64,000 nt of DNA from Paramecium pentaurelia (Eukaryota; Ciliophora; Oligohymenophorea; Peniculida; Parameciidae): the NCBI GenBank assembly GCA_905183005.1, contig CAJJDO010000029.1:92091-156090 (forward strand), given 5' to 3'. The translations under genes and the position numbers were made by a program. Below, in pieces: positions 23,142-33,719 of this stretch. Position 1 is the first letter of the stretch. Every line of letters begins with the position of its first letter. The notes under the pieces were generated by a model. It made no database searches, was not told where the DNA came from, and saw only the letters and a program-made list of their open reading frames with translations.

Positions 23142-24284
23142 ATGGGTTAATGCAAATGTGCAACGGCTTGTTATTAGAAAGAAGAAGTCACTTCTTTAAA
23201 GATCTCATCTCATTCGATACAAATATCTATCAAATAGAATAAAAATTATTAGGACAAGACTTCAGATAAAATTGAGCCTCCCAATCAAAAAGATTTAGAT
23301 TCAGGGATACTCAAAAATTCAATCAATAGCAAGATTTCGATTTAGGAATTGTCTAAGAATTTGATACAAACTTAGGCTCGAATGCCAGATCAAGTTATAG
23401 ATACATTATAATCATCTGAGAGAAAAACTCTACCTGTAAGCTGAATATTCTAAATGAGTTAATGTAATTGCCTAATGGAACTAAATACGAAGGATAATGG
23501 TTGAATGGAATGAGAGATGGATTTGGAAAATAGATTTGGCCAGATGGATCGATATATGAAGGGTAATGGAAACAAGATAAATCAAATGGACATGTATCTA
23601 ATAAAGAAATAACTGTAGGGTAAATTGATACATTCTGATGGTGACATATATGATGGTGAATGGATTGAAGATACTGCATGTGGAAAAGGAATCTATATTC
23701 ATATAAATGGAGCTAAATATGAAGGCGATTGGTTAAATGATAATTAACATGGCAAAGGTTTTGAGTCATGGCCAGATGGAGCTAGATATTAAGGAGATTA
23801 TAAGTTTGGAAAAAAAAATGGTCAGGGTATACTTACATTTACTGATGGTGCAAATTATGAAGGTGAATTTAATTTTTTTTATTTTTAGGGAGTTTTGTTG
23901 ATAATGAAATTTCAGGGTTTGGAACTTATAGATGGGCGGATGGACGAATATATATAGGATATTGGCAAAATAATAAAATGCATGGAGAAGGAACTCTCAA
24001 ATGGCCAGATGGAAGAAGTTTCAAAGGAGTAATGCTAACCATAATATCTATTCTAGATTTATGAAAATGATAAAAAGTAAGGTAATGGAATATTTTATTT
24101 TGGGGATGGCAGAAAATATATTGGTACTTGGGATGATGGTAAATAAAATGGTTTAGGAATATATTATTAAGATGAATAATAATATAAAATTGGAATATGG
24201 TAAAATGGGTAAAGAAAAAATTGGTTAAGTGAACAGGAAATAGAAAATGTAAAAGACTCAATCTCTAATTTATAAAAATTATGA
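23142..24284 (+). CDS. N-myristoylated MORN-repeat protein, 346 aa
   Basis: Four introns (23-28 nt) leave 347 codons. It starts MGQCKCATAC, a likely myristoylation plus palmitoylation signal. After a 100-residue polar region come at least eight MORN repeats: GTKYEGQW, GSIYEGQW, GDIYDGEW, GAKYEGDW, GARYQGDY, GANYEG, GRIYIGYW and GRKYIGTW. MORN arrays bind membrane lipids or link proteins at membranes, and in alveolates they are common in cortical structures. The doubly acylated N-terminus plus MORN repeats suggests a peripheral protein of the plasma membrane or cortex. Antisense frames inside it are produced by the repeats and are not genes. Confidence 0.92.
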
Positions 24285-24710
24285 TATATAAATTATTATT
24301 ATTATAAAAAAATTAATTTAATCCTCTTAAAAAATTTATTGATACTGTTATTTCTAACAATAAAGTTTCTATTCTTTTAATATAAATTCACTTTTATTCC
24401 ATTCCATTTCTAATTATTCTTAATTTTCAAATGTTTAATTGTACTTCTACATAATTTATATATATTTCACCAAAAATAATTTAAGTATTTATTTGTTTTT
24501 TTTACTAATTGATATATAATGATAAGATTAATTTTGAATTACAATAATATTAGACTTAAATTAGTACAAATTAATTGTAAATTTAATATTTAAATATGAA
24601 AATAAAGAAATAATTATGAATTTTTAATAAGTAAGAAATATTTATTTATATTAAGTTAAGTTTTTATATAATATATATATATATATTTATTCAAATCCGT
24701 TTTAATATAA
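24285..24710. other. Intergenic, AT microsatellite
   Basis: 426 bp with no coding frame. A TA run lies at about 24668-24688, just upstream of the secreted-protein gene. Confidence 0.45.
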
Positions 24711-25937
24711 ATGAGGGTCGTGATTGTTTTACTCATTTGTTTAGTATTTTGTTAAGGTATTCCAGTACATAAGAGATTTTTGTAACTAGAAGAGTATTTG
24801 ATAAAATGAATTTTAGTCAAGAGAATGATGTTTAATATACATCAGAGAATTTATAAGTTGTTGTTGATGAGAAGAGTTAAAATAAAGATGTTCAGATTTT
24901 AGCAGTATAAGATAGTGATTTAATGATTAATTAATTAGAACCATCTGAGAAATTAGAGTAATAATAATCATTAGATGATGAAACACCATTAAATAGTGCT
25001 TATGTATTAGATTTGATATTTATGAAAGTTTGAAGATGATTAGAATAATAATGAAATCATATAGGATGCTAGTTAAAATATAGTGTAGGATTTAAAATTG
25101 ATTGGCTAATTAGATAACAATAATATTATTGATGAGAACCATCAAATATTAGATACTTAATAAAATATTACTGATGAAAATGAAAATTATGTATCAGAAA
25201 CTATGAATGTTAATGATGAAATCTAATAGGAAATTACAGATCAATAGAATGTTTAATATACAAACAATAATGAAAATAATTATTATGATGATGATTCAAT
25301 TGAAAATAATGATACATTACAAGTAAGTGATTCTGTTTCTTAATAATTGATTGCTTAATCAAATGATGTTCCAGATCTAACTTATATGGATTAAGATTAA
25401 ATTGCATAATAATTCACTTAATCTGAATATGAAGTATAACCAAATCAAATAGAACAAACTAATCAATAAGATTAAACTATTATTATTGATAATTAATTAC
25501 AAAAAGATGAAAATCAAGTACAACCTAAAATTATTGTTGTTGAAAATTAATCATAAATGCAATCAGATTATTCAGGTCCAAAATAAGTTAATATCTAATA
25601 AGAAATCTCTTCTGAAGATCCAAATAACATAAATAATGTTTAAGAAGAGTAATATTTTATAATATAATTAGACAAATAACTTAATGTATTGAATTATATA
25701 GTTAATGTTATTATAAAGGGGAATCCATGAAAGCTTGTAATGATCTTGGTTAAATGAAGTAATTCAATTTTATCATATTTTAGAGATTTTCCATATGAAA
25801 TTAAGTCTTTGAAGATTCCTTATGGAACAACTCTTACAATCTATGATCATCCAAATTATGAAGGAGAAAGACACACCTTCTCTAAAAATGAAGAGTGTTT
25901 AGCAAATGTAATTGTTTTAACATAAATTACATTTTGA
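24711..25937 (+). CDS. Secreted beta-gamma-crystallin-like protein with long Asp/Asn/Gln-rich region, 376 aa
   Basis: Four introns leave 377 codons. The N-terminus is a clean signal peptide (MRVVIVLLICLVFCQG). Residues about 20-280 are extremely rich in Asp, Glu, Asn and Gln, with nearly all Gln written as TAA or TAG. The last 90 residues look like a beta-gamma-crystallin fold: LYSQCYYKGESM near its start, then YDHPNYEGERHTF, which matches the Tyr-x-x-x-x-Tyr-x-Gly strand motif, and two cysteines. Such domains often bind calcium, and the acidic region would too. It may be an exported, cortical or secretory-granule protein. Distinct from lens crystallins by length and context. Confidence 0.82.
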
Positions 25938-25968
25938 AATTTATTATATAAAAAATTAACAATAAAAT

Positions 25969-27398
25969 ATGGGAACAAGCAGTTCTACATATCAATTTAA
26001 CTTCTCTTAATATTAATATTTACAAGAAATCATAGATCCTAGATTTGGAGAAGTTAAATTATATTAAAAAAATGAGACTGGGGAATTAGTTTGTGTAATT
26101 GAAAAAATACAAACTTAATCAACTAAACCCTTTAAAAAACTTGATCATCCTAATTTGTTAAAAGTACATTATTATTCTGCTTCCACATATAAGGTAAATT
26201 ATTAATTTATTACAAGGAAGTATGTTCTACATTTACAAAATTATATATAGTGTATGAATACATAAATAACGATCTAAATACAATCATAACTAATAGATAT
26301 AAGAAAAATTAATATTTTACTGAATCATAACTTTGGTCTCTTTCTTATTAAATACTTGATGTTTTACATTATTTAAAAAGAAATGGCATTTATCCTATGG
26401 AAATAAGAAATTTATTTATTTCAAATTAAGGGAATCTGAAATTCAATTCTCTTTTTGATAATCATATGACATCATTCTAATAATTACTGAATTAAATTAC
26501 TGAAGATTATCATATATCTCCAGAAGAATTGGCACTTTTTAAAAATTAATCAAATTTTAATAATCTTAATCCAGAATAATGCTAAATCTTTTAATCTGGC
26601 TTAACTATTTTATGGGCAGCATCTTTAAATGATCCTTCCACACTCTTTAATAAAATTGAATGGAAATTAAATGAACAAGATTTATATTTAAGAATTTCAG
26701 AATTGTAATACACTGATAACTTTAAGACTTTTTTAATTAAAATGCTTCAAATAAATCCATCTGAAAGAGGTACTTTAGAATCTTTATTACTTTTATTAAA
26801 TAAATATGAAAAAAATGAAGATCTTCTTAAAATATAGAAACTTGATTCAATTCCAACTAATCATTAATTTGATGAATATGAGTATTAATCATAATCTTCA
26901 TATAATTAATCAAGTCAGAAGCAAAAATAAAATCTATAATAGAATAAAATATAATAATTTTAAAAATAAATATCCTTAATAGGTTCAATTACTTTAAAGT
27001 CTGAAAGTCAAGAAATCAATAGAAATAATTAATTATTTAGTAATAAATTAATACAACAATAAGATAATAATTATTATTAACAATAATAATCAAAATCATT
27101 TGTATAATATTAAACTCCTGATTCATCTCCAATTTAAACTAATAGAAAACCTCCATCCATATCAGCATCTAAAAATTAATTGAATAGCACTTCTAAACCT
27201 AATATATAAAGTTAATCATAATTCAATAAAGAAAAAGTATTAGACACTAGTTATTTTTCTTAATAATCATAATTGAGTAATAATAAAAGTTAAAGAAGCT
27301 TATTAGAAAATAGAATTGAAGAAGCCTTAATGAAGAGTAAATTGGCATTAGCAAAGTTTGATTAAACTATTAAATAAAATAATTATTATAAAAATTGA
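25969..27398 (+). CDS. N-myristoylated pseudokinase with Gln/Ser-rich tail, 468 aa
   Basis: One intron at 26194-26216. It starts MGTSSSTY, a myristoylation consensus. The first 290 residues follow a kinase fold: LYIVYEYINNDL hinge, a helix like LWSLSYQILDVLHYLKRNGI, and INPSERGTLESLL at the end. Where HRDLKPEN should stand it reads YPMEIRNLF, and DFG is replaced by NSLFD. No glycine loop or catalytic lysine was recognised. It should therefore not phosphorylate. The tail of about 180 residues is Gln/Asn/Ser-rich. It ends 17 bp from the convergent USP gene. A role as a membrane-tethered scaffold is inference. Confidence 0.8.
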
Positions 27399-27415
27399 TA
27401 TGGAAAATAATTAAT

Positions 27416-29023
27416 TCATAGTAACTAATCATCTGATCTTTCAAAAAATAGAATGTAAGCTTATTATCTTAGGACATCTTACTCTCTAGCAAATTAAACT
27501 CGATGGTCATCAAAATAATACCACTTTAATTAATCTTAAATTTTACTTAATTTCCTCTTAAGGAGAAATTTACATAATGTCCTTTTTCTTAAGTTCCATA
27601 ATGTACAATTACAGATTTTAATTTATATTGTGCTTTTACAGAACAAAATTCACTTATATCTAAATTATTTTAAAATTCTATATAATTATGTAATTTCTTT
27701 TCCTAAAATCGTTTTAAATGAATAATTAGAAATTAAGGAGGTGTTCCAATCATATATTTTTTTATTGCTTTTGTTGTTCTACTACATTAATTACACATAT
27801 AATCATCATCTAATACTTCTTATTCAAAAAATTAGATTAAACATTATTTTAAACCTTTCATATTATTCATAGATAAAGATAATTCAAAAAATGACTCAAA
27901 TTTTGAAGAAGTTTATTTACATTAATTACACTAAATTTATTGCATCATTTAACCTTAAAATAAGATTTCAGTTATTGCTTAATCATATTTATTCTACTTT
28001 AACTCTTTGTTTAATTGATCTGTTAAATAACATAAAAATTCTTAACAATCATGTTATAAATTAGGAGCAAATTGATTTTTAATTAATTACTTCAAAGTAT
28101 CAATTTTAACATATTATCCCTTTTTACAATTTTAAATTTGATCTATAATTTAGTAATAAGATAAAATCCATTTATAATCTTCTTACTTTTTTGTTTTCCC
28201 TTCAATTGATACCCAACAAGTTAATTATTCTATAGACAACAAGCTCTGTATTGCTGCATGCAAAAAGCAGAAATTATTCTCATTATATAAACCTATTGCT
28301 GGTAATATAAATTTTTATTTTTAAAATGTTTAACTATTATAAGTACTAATATCTATATTTTATAATGATCCTTCCCTTGAGTTTACTTAAGATTCATTAT
28401 TGATTCCTAAATAATCGTTAAATATGATTTCTGGTCCTCCTCCATAAATTGCTATCAAAAATTGCCAAGTGTTGCGATTCATTAAAACAAAATCCAAATC
28501 TTATTTTAGGTTTTATCTATATGGATTTCGAATGTCACTATCAACAAATAGATTATTATTAGATATTTCAGATGGAATGATCAGATGTTAATTTTATAAA
28601 AATGCAGTATAATTGGCTGCCCATTTTATATCTAACATATAAACAGCTTTAGCTTTTTAGGATATTAAATTTCTAATAATTTAAGCTTCTGTTTCTTATC
28701 TATAAATTATAATCAATGCTTTTACCTTGTATTTTTATTAAAATGATCTTTAATTTATTAAATGTAATGGTTAACTATATAATTGCAGCTGCCAGCTTAA
28801 CTCTACTTGATTATATCAAATACTATACATTTGTAGTTGACTTCTTTGTACTTATTGAAACAGTATCATCTAATTTAGCAGGGGAACAAACGTTAATTCT
28901 GTATTAGATATTAGTAGTTATTTGTATTTAATTATAGGTTGGCTTTTTGAATTTTGGAAATTATGGTACAATGATTTGATGTTGTTCTTCGAACTCTTAA
29001 TTAATAAGATCGCATTCTAACAT
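27416..29023 (-). CDS. DUSP-containing ubiquitin-specific protease, 518 aa
   Basis: Introns at 28748-28775 and 27524-27546 give 518 residues. A DUSP domain at about residues 110-215 shows MLDIKWAANY, DLDFVLMNRNTW and IYGGGPEIIF. The USP catalytic core follows: cysteine box GLYNENNFCFLHAAIQSLL (Cys near residue 242), HDCQEFLCYL, two CxxC pairs (CNQCKQ; CNQCSR), LIIHLKRFQ, the histidine box EKGHYVNF (near 478) and WYYFDDHRV with AYILFFER at the end. All catalytic elements are in place, so it should remove ubiquitin. The start ATG at 29023 gives MLECDLIN; the first 90 residues are less conserved. Opposite-strand frames within it are shadows. Confidence 0.9.
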
Positions 29024-30066
29024 ATTCCATTATGAAATATGTTTTTAATTGTTATTTTTCATTTATTATTAAAATTTCATATTATAATTTACACAATTTA
29101 GTATTAAATTGATTTTATTAATTAATTAGTATAATAAATGGTATTTTGAGTAGTATAAATAAAATTATGTGATTGAATGAATCTTAGAAGTAAATTATCC
29201 TTAAATAAACCTGATTTAATTATAAGTCTTTGTTATAAATTAAATAAAGGATATTAATTAGATTATACAATTTCGTCAGATAAATTTAGGATTTATGTTA
29301 GATAGAAATTTGCCAGATGATCCTTAAACCTAAAAAGTTATTTATATTTAATATATAGTTGAATATCTAATATATATATATATATATATATATATTGTTA
29401 CAGAAATAAAAATAAATTTTAATTTTGGGGCTTATGAATAAATAAATTGAATATATTATAGTACTAAATTTCAAAGTATCATATTTTGTTTTAAAAAGTG
29501 AAAGAAAGAGGAATAAAGAATAAATAAATACTAAAAATATTATGTTATATACAATGCCGACGTATTAATTTATTTGTTTGTAATGATCAATAATACAAAT
29601 TTGATTTATTAAACTAAAATTTTATTTTATTGTTAAAAATCATATTGAATAGTATTATCATAAAATGGTCTGTTAAAATTATTATATGAGAAGTATTAGA
29701 ATATAAAATTATATTTAATAACAATCTCTAAGATGGGTTGAATAATATGAATAAAATTTATAATATTGCTTTATATCACTGAACTAAAGCAAAAACTTTT
29801 AGCTTATATTGGCTTCTATTTTAAAAGTATAAAATCATAAATAATGTACATTTCTCAATAAATATTCAATTGCTTATCGCTTCCAACTTTAATTATTGAT
29901 AAATTTTGATTATCAATCCTTCTTCTAGCTTAGTATTTCGAATATTATTTACAAATGTAGATTTTTTCCATTTATATGATGATAATATAACATATTTTAG
30001 TCATTAGAATGGTGACAGCAATAATAATGTATAGATTATTGAATATAAAGAAGGTTTAAAAATCAA
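29024..30066. other. Intergenic with small unresolved ORFs
   Basis: A plus-strand ORF from 29177 (MNLRSKLSLNKPDLIISL) closes after about 47 codons, and a neighbouring frame (LGFMLDRNLPDDP) continues to about 29360; an intron joining them was not found. A minus-strand ORF of 38 codons (MEKIYICKQYSKYQARRR) ends near 29866. Neither can be called a gene with confidence. Confidence 0.3.
29370..29396. repeat. TA microsatellite
   Basis: About 13 uninterrupted TA units in non-coding DNA. Confidence 0.85.
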
Positions 30067-30464
30067 TCATTAGATTCTCTTGATTTCATCGAAATACTCA
30101 TAATGGTTAATTATCTAATCAGCTACTTTTATTTAGACCCAAAGTTTTGAACCTTCCTTCATTGAACCAATAGACACCCTCTTGATTTCAGGATCTGCAT
30201 CAAAGGCTATTTATTTTTTTTTAAAACAATGAAGTATTGTTTTGGCAGTTGCATAGTTAATATTTAAATCCTTTGCTATCTAACATATTGAAAATATCTT
30301 ACTTTCTTTATTTTACATTTTTGTTTCAGTACAGTCTGAATCAATTAAGCTTTCTTTTCTTTAGAAATGTGACAATAGTCCCTTTTGATTCTCGGTTGAA
30401 TCACTCTTTCACATACATTCATGGATCTGGTTTTCACTCCAATAACACTTTCACTGCTATTCAT
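30067..30464 (-). CDS. Small helix-turn-helix protein, 124 aa
   Basis: ATG at 30464 (MNSSESVIG) to TGA at 30067-30069 with one 23 nt intron at 30290-30312. The segment KIKKIAKDLNINYATAKTIL fits a homeodomain-like helix-turn-helix: a helix with AKDL, a turn at NINY, and a recognition helix ATAKTILHCF. Flanks are basic (RIKRDYCHISKEKK). It resembles the small HTH modules of transposase-derived or Psq-type proteins, but no nuclease part is present. DNA binding is likely by motif; target and role unknown. The first intron falls just before the HTH. Confidence 0.72.
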
Positions 30465-31612
30465 TAAGATTTATATTTTATATTATAATGTTAATGGAAT
30501 TATACGGATTTATAAGTATCAACATAATTTGTTCAAATAGTACAATTATAAATATCGTAATTTATAAAGCTAATTATATACTGATATCTTGAAATGTTAT
30601 AAATGTTTGATTATAATTATATTATTTTTCTATCATCATCCATAATCATTGCTGATTTAATAGTCATTTCCAAATGATAAAATTTGTTCTTATATAATTA
30701 TTTTTACATTCATCAAATCCTTTCTTAATATCAATTAATTTATTATTATATTTTTATTTTTATTTATTGCAAGTCACAATCAATCTAAAATAAAAATTTT
30801 GTTAAAAGAATTGAAATTTAATTCTTATAGGAATACATTCTATTATTTTTTAATTTTTTGTAAAATTAAATATTGAAATGAGACAAAAAAAAGAAATATT
30901 TTTTTTGTTTTCTCCTATTTCATATTCAAATCCAACAATATTGAGGAACAACGTAAGAACATATTTATATACATTTTGAGATTTAATTATTGTTAATCTT
31001 AATATATGAATTAGAGTAAAATCTTTTATATTGAATATAAAAAATCTTAGGTTTCATAGATATAGTATCTAATTTAAATTAGTGTTTCCATTTTAACTTA
31101 CAAATGTAAATCATGAAATTATAAGATTATTATTTTAAGGATAATAATTCTAAGTATTTCTCAATTTGAATTTAATTTGCATCCAAAACTTATCTTAACT
31201 ATCAAAATTACCATTATGTCAAATCAAGGCTGAGAGTTGCTTATTAATAATAAATTAGATCTTTAACATATAAAAATGGCTAAATGAATCAGAAATATAA
31301 ATTTACTAATTTTTATTTTATATTACTTATAATATATTTATAAGAAAACAAAAGTTAAATAGAATAATTTTAAACATATTAAGCTAGTTTATTATTATGT
31401 AACATACTATAAAAAATATGATTAATAACATTTAACAATCAAATAGATTAATTTAAGTAATTATTATAACTCTTTAAATATATAATAAGAATAATTGAAA
31501 AATAGTATTATCTTATATATAATTAATCATGATCTGCTGCTACACATGCTTAGATACATTTTTAAGATCTTATCAAGATCTTATGACTATTAAGGGTCTT
31601 TTTTAAAGCTAA
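30465..31612. other. Gene-poor 1.1 kb
   Basis: Very AT-rich. No frame on either strand looks protein-like for more than about 30 codons. Two near-identical AAGATCTTAT motifs lie at 31563 and 31575, just beyond the 3' end of the kinase gene. Confidence 0.4.
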
Positions 31613-33073
31613 TCATGATAAAATTAATAATTACCCTTTGACTCTATCAGTTTTAATATTAAATTTATGTTCTTCCTCATATGTTTATTTTTAATCTTCA
31701 ATTGTGAAAGATGGCATTGATTTAAACTATTCTAACAATTTAACAGTTCCATTTTCATCAAAGTTTTTTGATTTAGAACAATATTTACTAAGTTAAATTT
31801 TTTTTGGTTATGGACTTTTTATTGTATTTAGTTTAGTATTTGAACTTTTAATTAAATTAGTCAAACTAACTTGATTTCTTTTATGCATATTTGTAGCATC
31901 TCTTAAAGGACTAGTTTATTCATAGATAATCTTCTTTTTAATATCATCAAAGACATTTTATTACTTTTTAGAATCAACTCTAGTTTTAGAAATATTAGGA
32001 GACTTGATACTTAAGGAAGAAGAATTATTTAGATTATTATTTGTATTAGCTTAATTTAATCTACCAAATGGTTGTTATTTATGACTAATTAAGGGAGATT
32101 GATATTTTTAGATTGAATTTTAATCTATAGAAGAACTTGATTTTGGAGACATTGATATTTTCAATTCTATAAATATAATTTAATTAATAATACATCCTTA
32201 TTGTTAAGGAAAACATCTCTAGACAAATGCAGATTAGTAAATATCCTTAAAAGATATTCTTAATTAAGGATCTTTTTGTAATATATTTTTGATTAATTCT
32301 TATGCATCTTAATTAATTGTACTGGAATATCTAATTAATCCATTCTTAATATTTTATGCTATTTCTTTATATTCTTTTCCTTTGAATGGAGCATAACCAT
32401 GTAATAATTCATATAATAATACTCCAACAGACCAGATGTCTATTTTATAATCATATGGCAAATCAGATACTATTTCTGGAGCCATATATTCATATGTTCC
32501 ACAAAAAGTCTTTCTTTTCAAATGAATATTCTCAGCACACCAACCAAAGTCGCATAATTTTATATCATTATTATTATCAAGTAATAAATTTTCAGGCTTT
32601 AATAATTAAATTTAATATAATACTTTTATATCTCTATGAAAAACATTCATTTCATGCAAATATTATAATGCTTTACAAGTCTAAATGAAATATTTACAAG
32701 CTTCCTTTTCCTCTAATTTCTTTCTTCTCTATACATAATTATATAAATTCCCGTTCTCAGCATATTCTAATACCATATACACATTCCCATGTTCAATAAA
32801 ACTGTCATATAAGTTAACTATATTTGGATGTCGACACTTTAAATGGACTTTAATTTCTCTTTCAACTCCTTCTTATTCATATGGGGTTTGTATATTGCAT
32901 TATTAAATGGATTTTATAGCATATAATTATTGTGATTTTATATTCTATACTAAATTAACTGTTCCAAAAGATCCAGTTCCTAAACTAGTCTTACCATTAG
33001 ATCTTTATTTAGGTTCAAATTATGACATTGAATTAAATAGTCCTTTATTATAGCATTCTATTTTTCTCTACAT
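31613..33073 (-). CDS. Aurora-like protein kinase with long C-terminal tail, 477 aa
   Basis: One 27 nt intron at 32597-32623 cuts the HRDIK|PEN motif. Motifs: GTGSFGTVNLV, AIKSI, VFHRDIKPENLLL, CDFGWCAE, RKTFCGTYEYMAPE, IDIWSVGVLLYELL. The DFGW with T-F-C-G-T-x-x-Y-M-A-P-E is typical of the Aurora branch. The catalytic domain ends near residue 280 and is followed by about 195 residues that are Ser/Asn/Lys-rich, with SP sites (SPLISHK; SPNISK; TSPLRD; KSPQPKK) that could be targets of cyclin-dependent kinases. True Auroras have short tails, so this may be a ciliate-specific relative. Start chosen at 33073; MSQFEPKQ at 33028 is an alternative. Confidence 0.88.
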
Positions 33074-33719
33074 TTGTATTGATTAACTGACAAATTTTTA
33101 TAAATATAATCAATAAAATTTATTATAAACTTGACTAAAATAATATACCTTATTTTATTTATAACATCTGAAAAACCTATATCCACTAATTAATAATGTT
33201 GCCAAAATATAAAATATATAATTCCTAATTAGATTTAAAGAAATTATTAATAAACAGAGAATTCATATATTTAATATGTAAAATAATAAATTAACAAAAC
33301 AAATCAATCAAATACCTCATTTTTTAAAATAATTTCATAATTAAGATCAATATAACTCATTATTAAAGTCTTAATTTACTTTTCAATTTCTTCATACATA
33401 GATGAACTTAGATTATAAAATTATTGTAAATTTACAATTCTAACAAAATAATGAAAAAAGAAAAAATAGGTAAATAGAAAATTAATTTTTATTAAAATGC
33501 AAGGAATATTATCGAAAGTTTGAATTATTGAATTTGACTTAGGAATGCATATTTGAGCATATGTAATTTTAAGTTATAGAATAAAAATATTAAGAATATT
33601 ATCAATTTAATTAATGAAAAAAATATACAATTATAGAAACTTGTGTAATAACTTATTTCTATTAATATTAATGATTTACATATTAATATTATCATTTTCT
33701 ATTAATTTAATTAAACATC
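33074..33719. other. Divergent intergenic region
   Basis: A 32-codon minus-strand ORF (MYEEIEKQIKTLIMSYIDLN) near 33305-33402 could be an upstream exon of the Aurora-like gene, but no joining intron was found. Otherwise AT-rich with nothing recognised. Confidence 0.35.

Noticed and set aside
23395..24261. Two minus-strand ORFs with repeated YPSYI/PSG motifs.
   Set aside because: They are the reverse reading of MORN repeats in the plus-strand gene.
27399..27540. In-frame continuation after the TGA of the pseudokinase, as if TGA were read through or were selenocysteine.
   Set aside because: The stretch is antisense to the last exon of the USP gene, whose end (WYYFDDHRV and AYILFFER) is clearly real. 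The plus-strand frame lacks TGA only because of that.
28716..28907. Plus-strand 63-codon ORF.
   Set aside because: Antisense to the USP N-terminal region.
29370..29396. TA run as a telomere, origin or germline excision site.
   Set aside because: Simple microsatellite; the ciliate telomere repeat (C4A2 or C3A3 type) is absent nearby and no boundary feature is visible.
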